Positions 1 to 5,099 of a DNA stretch of 5,764 nucleotides are shown one piece after another. This DNA comes from JBBSQE01 sp038258095 (GTDB taxonomy: Bacteria; Actinomycetota; Thermoleophilia; Solirubrobacterales; 70-9). A program made the translations under genes and the position numbers. The DNA is taken from contig JBBSQE010000182.1 of assembly GCA_038258095.1 (NCBI GenBank), forward strand, positions 1-5,764. The letters run 5' to 3'. Within the stretch, counting starts at the first letter, position 1, and each line of letters starts with the position of its first letter. The notes beneath the pieces are model-generated. The model saw only the letters and a program-made list of their open reading frames with translations, was not told the DNA's origin and ran no database searches.

Positions 1-1329
1 CAGGCCGGCTTCGCGCTGCTCGAGATCGGGTTCTCACGAGCAAAGAACGCGGGCGCGGGTGTGGCGAAGATCCTGGTCAACTTCTCGATCGCTTCGCTCT
101 GTTACTGGGCGGTCGGCTTTGCGCTCGCATTCGGCGGCACCGGCGCGATCGCGGGGACACACGGATTCTTCCTCGATGTCGGCTCCTCGGTGGAGCAGGC
201 GAGCAGCAGCATTCCGCTCGTCGGAGACCTGGGCATCAGTCCGGCGGCGTTCATGTTCTTCCAGTTCGTGTTCTGCGCCGTCTCGCTGGCGATCGTCTGG
301 GGCGCGACCCTGGAGCGGATCAAGTTCGGGGCATACGTGATCTACGCGATCATCTTCAGCTCCGTGCTGTATCCGGTGATCTCACACTGGATCTTCGGTG
401 GCGGATGGCTGCAGGTCAACGTCGGGATGCAGGACTTCGCCGGATCGACGGTGGTCCACCTGATCGGCGCAACCGGAGCTCTGGCGGCACTGCTGCTGCT
501 CGGCCCGCGCGTCGGCAAGTATGCAGCCGACGGATCACCACGGGCCATACCCGGGCACTCGATGCCGCTGGTCGGCCTCGGGGTCCTGATCCTCTGGCTC
601 GGCTGGTTCGGGTTCAACCCGGGCTCGACGATCGGTGCGATCGGAGGACGCTTCGCGGAAGTGGTCGTCGTGACCAACCTCGCGGCTGCCGCCGGTGTCG
701 TCGCAGCAGTCACCGTGATGTACCTGAAGACGGACACCATCGACATCGGCATGGCCGGCAACGGCGCGATCGCAGGGCTCGTCGCGATCACGGCACCGTC
801 GGGCTACGTCGAGTACTGGGCCGCACCGATCATCGGGGCGGTCGCCGGAGTCGTGGTCGTGTACGGAGTCCTCGCAATCGACAAGAAGCTCGACGATCCG
901 GTCGGCGCTCTCTCGGCTCACGGCCTGGCCGGGATCTGGGGGACGCTCTCCTGCGGCATCTTCACATCGCCGCGGTTGGCCGAGTTAAACGGCGTCGGTG
1001 ACGCCGGCATCTGGTACCAGCTCACCGACTCGAACGTCGCCGGTGGAACGTTCCACCAGCTCGGCGCCCAGGCGCTCGGCATCTGCGCGGCGTTCGCCAG
1101 CGTGTTCGTCGCGTCCTACGCGGTGTTCTACGCGATCAAGGCCACCATCGGCCTGCGGGTGACACCGGAAGAGGAAGAGGCCGGTCTCGACATCTCCGAG
1201 CACGGGATGTACGGGTACCCGGAGCAGTTCATTCCCCGGCCGGAGTACTCCACAGGCCTGCCTGGCCCAGTGCCCGCAGCCACCGCCGCACCTGCGACGG
1301 TGACCCCGATGACCAAACCCGAGAACTAG
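1..1329 (+). CDS. amt: Ammonium transporter (Amt/MEP/Rh family), 5' end cut by window
   Basis: Integral membrane channel that moves ammonium/ammonia across the cytoplasmic membrane; the family forms homotrimers. The frame is open from base 1 and already matches Amt there (QAGFALLEIGFSRAKN), so the real start lies outside the window and roughly 30-60 residues are missing. Visible landmarks, numbered from the first codon, are: FQFVFCAVSLAIVWGA, the usual outer-gate region; HWIFGGGWL; the signature DFAGSTVVHLIG with Asp145 and His153; GWFGFNPGS; and SAHGLAGIWG with His307. His153 and His307 match the pore twin-histidine pair (His168/His318 in E. coli AmtB). About ten hydrophobic membrane segments remain. 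The cytoplasmic tail keeps GLDISEHG and then runs into a Pro/Ala-rich end. The PII gene follows directly, the classic amt-glnK arrangement in which PII blocks the channel when nitrogen is plentiful. Codons ending in A are more common here than in the downstream genes. Confidence 0.96.
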   Translation, partial: QAGFALLEIGFSRAKNAGAGVAKILVNFSIASLCYWAVGFALAFGGTGAIAGTHGFFLDVGSSVEQASSSIPLVGDLGISPAAFMFFQFVFCAVSLAIVWGATLERIKFGAYVIYAIIFSSVLYPVISHWIFGGGWLQVNVGMQDFAGSTVVHLIGATGALAALLLLGPRVGKYAADGSPRAIPGHSMPLVGLGVLILWLGWFGFNPGSTIGAIGGRFAEVVVVTNLAAAAGVVAAVTVMYLKTDTIDIGMAGNGAIAGLVAITAPSGYVEYWAAPIIGAVAGVVVVYGVLAIDKKLDDPVGALSAHGLAGIWGTLSCGIFTSPRLAELNGVGDAGIWYQLTDSNVAGGTFHQLGAQALGICAAFASVFVASYAVFYAIKATIGLRVTPEEEEAGLDISEHGMYGYPEQFIPRPEYSTGLPGPVPAATAAPATVTPMTKPEN

Positions 1330-1344
1330 GGAGGAGGAACCCAC

Positions 1345-1716
1345 ATGAAGAAGATCGAGGCATTCATCCGCCACGAGGCGTTCGAGCCGATCAGGTCCGA
1401 CCTGCTCGACAAGGGATTTCCCTCCCTGTCGATCATGGAGGCAAAGGGCTCGGGTCGCCAGAAGGGCATCGTCGAGCAATACCGCGGCTCGACGCTGACC
1501 GTCAACGTGCGGCCGAAGTTGAAGATCGAGGTCGTCGTCTCGGATACCGACAAGAGCCTTGTCGTCGAGACGATCCTCAAGCACGCACGCACCGGAAGCG
1601 TCGGCGACGGAAAGATCTTCGTCTCCGACGTCGAGGAGGCGATCCGCATCCGCACCGGCGAAGACGGTGAGGAGGTGCTCCAGGCCCACCCCGAGGGCGA
1701 AACGGCCGCTGCGTAG
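1345..1716 (+). CDS. glnK: P-II family nitrogen regulatory protein (GlnB/GlnK type)
   Basis: Small trimeric signalling protein that reads ATP/ADP and 2-oxoglutarate and controls partners, here most likely the adjacent ammonium channel. It is 123 residues long against about 112 for E. coli GlnB, and residues align without gaps up to about 108. Conserved positions are the T-loop start GSGRQKG (35-41) with Gln39, Tyr46-Arg47-Gly48, Lys58, the B-loop TGSVGDGKIFV (83-93) with Lys90, and RIRTGE with Arg101 and Arg103. Arg47 is the residue that enters the Amt pore in the known GlnK-AmtB complex. Residue 51, a modified tyrosine in many bacteria, is leucine; Ser49, the phosphorylated residue of cyanobacterial PII, is present. 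The ATG follows AGGAGG at 1332-1337 with a 7-base spacer, 15 bases after the amt stop, so the two genes are surely one transcript. The last 11 residues extend past the usual C-terminus. The glnK name rests on linkage to amt. Confidence 0.96.
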   Translation: MKKIEAFIRHEAFEPIRSDLLDKGFPSLSIMEAKGSGRQKGIVEQYRGSTLTVNVRPKLKIEVVVSDTDKSLVVETILKHARTGSVGDGKIFVSDVEEAIRIRTGEDGEEVLQAHPEGETAAA

Positions 1717-1750
1717 ACAAACGCCCGCGGAAATCGGACGAGAGGCAGGG

Positions 1751-1775
1751 GCGGGGTCACCAATTGGGGCCCCGC
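1751..1775 (+). terminator. Terminator-like hairpin after amt-PII
   Basis: GCGGGG (1751-1756) pairs with CCCCGC (1770-1775) around a loop containing CCAATTGG. An outer GAGAG at 1740-1744 can also pair with the CTCTC that follows the 3' arm. The downstream stretch TCTCTCTGTC is pyrimidine-rich but not a run of T. It sits 34 bases after the PII stop, where a transcript end is expected, so I read it as an intrinsic-type terminator of a GC-rich genome. Confidence 0.5.
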
Positions 1776-1804
1776 TCTCTCTGTCCGTCCCCGGCGCAAC
1801 GACG

Positions 1805-1835
1805 ATCACCCGGCTGCCTCCCCGAGCCGGGTGAT
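1805..1835. terminator. Perfect 11-bp inverted repeat, probable second terminator
   Basis: ATCACCCGGCT (1805-1815) and AGCCGGGTGAT (1825-1835) are exact reverse complements around a 9-base loop. No T run follows on either strand, so this would be a hairpin-only terminator or a transcript-end stabiliser. It could also be a protein-binding dyad. Its place 29 bases beyond the first hairpin suggests tandem termination sealing off the amt-PII operon. Confidence 0.5.
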
Positions 1836-1904
1836 GCCCCTGCGCCTCGCCCTGCAACGCCGGAGCTTCGCGTCGTCCCTACCGGCTTCGCGACTCCCAC
1901 CTTG

Positions 1905-1934
1905 CTCCGACCCCTTGCCAGGTCGGGGACGACC
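1905..1934 (+). other. Two mutually exclusive small hairpins
   Basis: CTCCGACC (1905-1912) can pair with GGTCGGGG (1921-1928), 8 bp with one G-T pair. The same GGTCG (1921-1925) can instead pair with CGACC (1930-1934) across a GGGA loop. The shared arm makes the two forms exclusive. Function is unknown. If transcription of the next gene starts near 1987, this lies upstream of the RNA and would act only as DNA or within read-through transcript. Confidence 0.3.
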
Positions 1935-1974
1935 TTCGCATGTGACCGTGAACACAACGTTTCCGTGGCGTTTG

Positions 1975-1980
1975 TAGACT
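1975..1980 (+). promoter_or_regulatory. Candidate -10 box TAGACT for the SCP2-like gene
   Basis: TAGACT fits the actinobacterial TANNNT -10 pattern and would start RNA near 1987. That is either just before the GTG at 1988 (a leaderless message) or 30 bases before the GTG at 2018 that has a ribosome binding site. I see no convincing -35 hexamer at the usual distance; the region there reads GTGAACACAACG. Confidence 0.4.
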
Positions 1981-2003
1981 CGAACGCGTGGGAGCGGGTA
2001 TCC

Positions 2004-2008
2004 AGGAG
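2004..2008 (+). promoter_or_regulatory. Ribosome binding site that decides the SCP2-like gene start
   Basis: AGGAG lies nine bases before GTG 2018. The other in-frame start, GTG 1988, has no such site upstream, so 2018 is preferred unless the message is leaderless. Confidence 0.5.
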
Positions 2009-2017
2009 AGCGTCACA

Positions 2018-2455
2018 GTGGAAGGGCCTGCCGGGCTCTACGAGTCCGCCGGGGAGATGCGCGAGGTCCTCGACCGCCTGCTCGAAGACACCGATGGCGA
2101 TCCCATCGCCGGCCCGCTGATGCGCCAGTCCGACATGCCCCACCGCCTGATCTTCACCGACGCGGGCATCGTTCTCAATGTGACCGCCGCCGACGACCCC
2201 GGCCATTGCCTGCAGTGGAACTTCGACGACGGCGAGGCCTTCCCGCCCGCCCTGACGATGGAGATGTCCTGCGATGTTGCCAACCGCTTCCTCCAGGGCC
2301 GCGAGAACTTCGCGATCGCGATGGCCCGGGGGCGGATCAGCGTCTCCTGCCCGAAGTCCCGCTCCGCCCTCAGCTTCGTTCCCGCCACGCGCGAGTTGAT
2401 CCGCCACTACCGGGCGATCATCGAGGCTGACTACCCCCACCTCGTGGTCACCTGA
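2018..2455 (+). CDS. Small SCP2-like (sterol carrier protein fold) domain protein
   Basis: A 145-residue soluble protein from GTG 2018, or 155 residues from in-frame GTG 1988. The order of elements resembles SCP2-type lipid-binding domains. A leading helix (about 7-25) is followed by strands carrying LIFTDAGIVLNVT (44-56), then LQWNFDDG (65-72), then LTMEMSCDVANRFLQGRENFAIAMARGRISVS (79-110). That last part has the family habit of a strand with T and M, a helix ending in LQGR, and a helix leading into a G-R-I-x-V strand. A final helix RELIRHYRAII (125-135) closes it. No signal peptide or membrane segment is seen, so it is cytoplasmic. The SCP2 fold holds acyl chains or other hydrophobic ligands, but the ligand here cannot be read from sequence. 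The assignment is by pattern only and could be a distant or unrelated alpha/beta fold. The next gene follows on the same strand. Confidence 0.72.
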   Translation: MEGPAGLYESAGEMREVLDRLLEDTDGDPIAGPLMRQSDMPHRLIFTDAGIVLNVTAADDPGHCLQWNFDDGEAFPPALTMEMSCDVANRFLQGRENFAIAMARGRISVSCPKSRSALSFVPATRELIRHYRAIIEADYPHLVVT

Positions 2456-2468
2456 GGCGCAGGTGGTC
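2446..2468 (+). other. Hairpin across the stop codon of the SCP2-like gene
   Basis: GGTCACCT (2446-2453) pairs with AGGTGGTC (2461-2468), 8 bp including two G-T pairs, with a 7-base loop that contains most of the TGA stop. It might stabilise or end the message, but no T run follows. Confidence 0.3.
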
Positions 2469-2469
2469 C

Positions 2470-2487
2470 GCTGCCCCACGGGGTAGC
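2470..2487. promoter_or_regulatory. Dyad overlapping a candidate -10 box before the cyclase gene
   Basis: GCTGCCCC (2470-2477) and GGGGTAGC (2480-2487) form an inverted repeat matching at 7 of 8 positions with a 2-base centre. Its right arm overlaps TAGCCT (2484-2489), a TANNNT-type -10 box. An operator of this shape would suit self-control by the MerR-like domain of the next gene; that link is inference. It might equally be a short terminator hairpin for the upstream gene. Confidence 0.35.
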
Positions 2488-2548
2488 CTGAACCGTCCTG
2501 CCGCCCGCTGACCAGATAACCCTCTCAGAGGCATCCCGGCGCTCGGGG

Positions 2549-3691
2549 GTGTCGACCTCGACGCTCAAGCGCTGGGCCGAGGAGAAGATCGTGCCCGTTC
2601 GCCGCGGGAACTGGACCCCGACGGCGGCTGCGCAGGCGCGGATCGTGGCGCGGATGCGCGACCGCGGCTACTCGCTCGACCAGCTGAAGCAGGCGGGCCG
2701 GGAGGGGCGCCTCGCCTTCGGCTACGCGGAGGAGCTGTTCGAACGCTCCGAGGAGACGGTCTCGGTCGAGGAGGCGGCCGAGCAGACCGGCCTCGAGGTG
2801 GAGCTGATCGAGCGGCTGATGATCCTGATGGGAACGCCGACCGGCCACGAGCGTGAGCTCACCGAGGACGACCTGGAGGCGATGCACCAGTGCGCCAGGG
2901 TGCTCGGCGCCGGGTTGCCGCTCGTGGCCTTCCTGCAGCTCGTCCGCGTCTACGCCCAGTCGATGCGCAAGATCGCCGAGGCCGAGGTCCGCCTCTTCCA
3001 CCTCTACATCCACGAGCCCCTGATCCGCGACGGGGTGCCGGAGCTCGAGATGGCCGAGGAGATGGAGGGGCTCGCCCAGGACCTCCTGCCGCTCTCATCG
3101 CCGCTGTTCGAGTACATGCACACGCGCTACCTGCGCTTCTTCACCGAGCAGGACGTCGTCGGGCACATGGAGGCCGATCTCGGCGGCTCCGAGGGTACGG
3201 ACCTCGGCCGCATCCCGGTGACCATCTGCTTCATCGACATCACCGGCTTCACCCGCTACACGGAGGAGGAGGGCGACGAGGAGGCGCTCGACCTGATCGA
3301 GCGCTTCGTCGAGACGGTGGAGGCGACCCTCCCGAACAAGGCGACGATCGTCAAGACGATCGGCGACGAGGTGATGATCGTCTCCCCGGACACCCTGTCC
3401 CTGACCGAGTGGGCCGCCGGCTTCCTGTCCCTCTTCAAGGAGCGCCCACAGCCGCGGGTCGGCATCCACTGCGGGCAGGCGGTCTACCGCGACGGCGACT
3501 ACTTCGGAGGTGACGTGAACCTCGCCCACCGCGTCGTGACCCGGACTCAGGGCGGCGAGGTGATGGTCACGGACTCGGTCGTCGGGGCGATCGGCGAGTC
3601 GGAATACCTGGACTTCGAGCCGATCGGCGCGGTGGTGCTCAAGGGCTTTCCGAGCGCTACGCCGCTGTTCCTCGTCCGCAGCCGGGCCTGA
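2549..3691 (+). CDS. MerR-type HTH / class III adenylate cyclase fusion protein
   Basis: Predicted cytoplasmic enzyme that makes cAMP from ATP. Coordinates use the first conventional start, GTG 2549 (380 residues), but homology continues upstream to about 2516 (ITLSEASRRSG), completing a MerR-like helix-turn-helix whose second part is VSTSTLKRWAEE. No ATG, GTG or TTG exists there before the stop at 2489; CTG 2498 and ATA 2516 are the only candidates. Residues about 70-200 resemble the regulatory domain of actinobacterial cyclases such as Rv1264: a helical VSVEEAAEQTGL segment, then a long helix with SMRKIAEAE. The catalytic domain (about 222-377) is complete: metal-binding Asp230 (FIDITGFT) and Asp273 (TIGDE), ATP-selecting Lys269 and Asp317 (DYFGG), and transition-state Asn324 and Arg328 (NLAHR). 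No membrane segment is seen. Such proteins act as dimers. The stop codon overlaps the ribosome binding site of tilS, so the two are probably co-transcribed. Confidence 0.93.
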   Translation: MSTSTLKRWAEEKIVPVRRGNWTPTAAAQARIVARMRDRGYSLDQLKQAGREGRLAFGYAEELFERSEETVSVEEAAEQTGLEVELIERLMILMGTPTGHERELTEDDLEAMHQCARVLGAGLPLVAFLQLVRVYAQSMRKIAEAEVRLFHLYIHEPLIRDGVPELEMAEEMEGLAQDLLPLSSPLFEYMHTRYLRFFTEQDVVGHMEADLGGSEGTDLGRIPVTICFIDITGFTRYTEEEGDEEALDLIERFVETVEATLPNKATIVKTIGDEVMIVSPDTLSLTEWAAGFLSLFKERPQPRVGIHCGQAVYRDGDYFGGDVNLAHRVVTRTQGGEVMVTDSVVGAIGESEYLDFEPIGAVVLKGFPSATPLFLVRSRA

Positions 3692-3696
3692 GGAGG
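3691..3696 (+). promoter_or_regulatory. Ribosome binding site for tilS overlapping the cyclase stop
   Basis: AGGAGG begins with the last base of the cyclase TGA and lies seven bases before GTG 3704. It fixes the tilS start and suggests translational coupling between the two genes. Confidence 0.8.
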
Positions 3697-3703
3697 CTCG
3701 CGC

Positions 3704-5083
3704 GTGGACCCGGAAGGCGACACGGCCCTCGAGATGCTCGCGAGGACGGTGCGCGAGAGCGGCCTCGCCGGGGAGGGAACCCGTGGGGTGGCGATGCTCT
3801 CGGGCGGGCCGGACTCGGCGTGCCTGGCTGCGGGACTGGTCGTGCTGCTCGGGCCCGGTTCGGTCAGCGCCGTCCACGTCAACTATGGGCTGCGGCCCGA
3901 CTCCGGCCGAGACGAGGCGGCGTTTCTGGAGCTATGCGAGCGACTGGGGATCGAGTCGCGGGTGGCGGCGGTGTCTCTGGACGCCGCGGCGGGCAATGTC
4001 CAGTCCGCGGCCCGCGACGCTCGCTACGGCGCCGCCGAGGAGCTGCGAGCGACCACCGGCGGCGACTGGATCGCGACCGGCCACACCCGGACCGACCTCG
4101 CCGAGACGGTCATCTACCGCCTCGCCACCTCGCCCGGCCGCCGCGCCCTGCTCGGCCTTCCCGCGCGCCGCGGGCGGATCGTGCGGCCGCTCCTGGCGCT
4201 CGGCCGCGAGGACACCCGCCGCCTGGCGCTCGCGGCGTCCCTGCCGTTCCACGACGACCCATCCAACCGGGACCCGAAGTTCGCACGCGCACGGATCAGG
4301 GCCGAGGTGCTGCCGGTGCTGCGCGACCTCGGTCCGGCGGCCGAGCAGACCATCGCGGCGACGCACGCCGAGCTCACCGAGGAGGCCGAGGCGCTCGAGG
4401 CGATCGCCGCCGAGGCGCTCGACGCCGCCGGTGCCACCACCGGCGCGGTGGGGGAGAGCGCCGTCGTCTCGGCCGAGGGGCTTGAGCCGCTTCCCGCCGC
4501 GATCCGCCGCTTGGCCCTGAGGACGCTCGCGGAACGGGTGGCGGGGCGTCCGGTCGCACTCGGCTCCGACCTTGCGGCGGAAGTGCTTCTTCTCGCCGCC
4601 CAGCCGGAGGGCGGCGAGGCCGATCTGGGCGGGGGCCTGACCGCGCAGTGTGAGAGCGGCTTGGTCAGGATCATCGCCCCCAGGGCCGCCGAGGAACTCG
4701 TGCCGGCGACCCTGCCGGTGCCCGGCACGGCGCGCTTCGGCTCCTGGGAGCTACGGGCCGAGCACGTGGACCCCGCACCCGAGGTCGGCCTTCACGGCGA
4801 GGACACGGCGCTCTTCGCCCTGGGCGCCGTCGGCGCGGAGCTCGAGGTCCGCGCCTGGGAGGAGGGTGATCGCATCCGCCCGCTCGGCATGAGCGGCCAC
4901 AAGACCCTCCAGGACCTCTTCACCGACAAGCGCATCCCACGATCGCTGCGCCGGACGCTGCCGGTCGTCGTCAAGAACGGGACGGTCGCCTGGGTCGCCG
5001 GGGTCGCCCTCTCCGAGGAGTTTCGTCTGGCCGCTCCCGCCGAGGCGGCCGTGCTCGTGACCGCGACGCGCGTCAGCAAGTAG
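3704..5083 (+). CDS. tilS: tRNA(Ile)-lysidine synthetase TilS
   Basis: Essential RNA-modifying enzyme that joins lysine to C34 of the CAU-anticodon isoleucine tRNA using ATP, so that it reads AUA and is charged with isoleucine. The 459 residues cover a full-length protein. The N-terminal ATP-pyrophosphatase domain has the P-loop SGGPDS (33-38), HVNYGLRPDS (58-67), ATGHTRTDLAETV (124-136), RPLL (161-164) and DDPSN (184-188) followed by the Arg-rich RARIRAEVLP (195-204). A helical, Ala/Glu-rich middle region (about 210-330) follows. The C-terminal tRNA-binding domain shows GDRIRPLGMSGHKTLQDLF (388-406) and DKRIPRSLRR (408-417). GTG 3704 is chosen for its AGGAGG site. Residues after the His127 motif (TRTDLAET, then ATSPGRRALLG) differ from the more usual DDQAET and RGSG forms, which may be lineage variation. 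hpt follows almost without gap. Confidence 0.95.
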   Translation: MDPEGDTALEMLARTVRESGLAGEGTRGVAMLSGGPDSACLAAGLVVLLGPGSVSAVHVNYGLRPDSGRDEAAFLELCERLGIESRVAAVSLDAAAGNVQSAARDARYGAAEELRATTGGDWIATGHTRTDLAETVIYRLATSPGRRALLGLPARRGRIVRPLLALGREDTRRLALAASLPFHDDPSNRDPKFARARIRAEVLPVLRDLGPAAEQTIAATHAELTEEAEALEAIAAEALDAAGATTGAVGESAVVSAEGLEPLPAAIRRLALRTLAERVAGRPVALGSDLAAEVLLLAAQPEGGEADLGGGLTAQCESGLVRIIAPRAAEELVPATLPVPGTARFGSWELRAEHVDPAPEVGLHGEDTALFALGAVGAELEVRAWEEGDRIRPLGMSGHKTLQDLFTDKRIPRSLRRTLPVVVKNGTVAWVAGVALSEEFRLAAPAEAAVLVTATRVSK

Positions 5084-5086
5084 CGT

Positions 5087-5091
5087 GGGAG
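5087..5091 (+). promoter_or_regulatory. Ribosome binding site choosing the hpt start
   Basis: GGGAG sits eight bases before GTG 5100, better placed than for GTG 5094 (two bases), and it lies within the reading frame begun at GTG 5085. It overlaps a TAGCGT sequence (5081-5086), formed partly by the tilS stop codon, which resembles a -10 box for the GTG at 5094. Confidence 0.4.
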
Positions 5092-5099
5092 CTGTGACC

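Noticed and set aside
61..1329. GTG at 61 as the start of the ammonium transporter
   Set aside because: The frame is open to base 1 and the residues before 61 (QAGFALLEIGFSRAKN) are conserved Amt sequence, so the gene is cut by the window edge rather than starting at 61.
1748..1769. Possible G-quadruplex (GGGG C GGGG ... GGGG)
   Set aside because: Only three G runs are close enough; the same bases fit a simple hairpin better.
985..1857. Long open frame on the minus strand opposite amt and PII
   Set aside because: It lies opposite two well-recognised genes and has no family motif, as expected of shadow frames in GC-rich DNA.
1836..1974. A tRNA or small structured RNA gene in the gap before the SCP2-like gene
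   Set aside because: No cloverleaf, T-loop GTTCGA or CCA-type end is visible; only short hairpins occur.
1757..2479. Minus-strand open frame covering the intergenic region and the SCP2-like gene
   Set aside because: Low-complexity Arg/Gly/Asp-rich product with no recognisable motif; the plus-strand gene has a coherent fold pattern and a ribosome binding site.
1345..3691. PII protein and cyclase as one nitrogen/cAMP signalling system
   Set aside because: Terminator-like hairpins and a separate promoter candidate lie between them, and the PII matches the canonical GlnB type rather than the cAMP-binding SbtB type. Nothing in the sequence links them.
3095..3877. Minus-strand open frame opposite the cyclase
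   Set aside because: It is antisense to the intact catalytic domain, and the product is Arg/Asp/His-rich with no family match.
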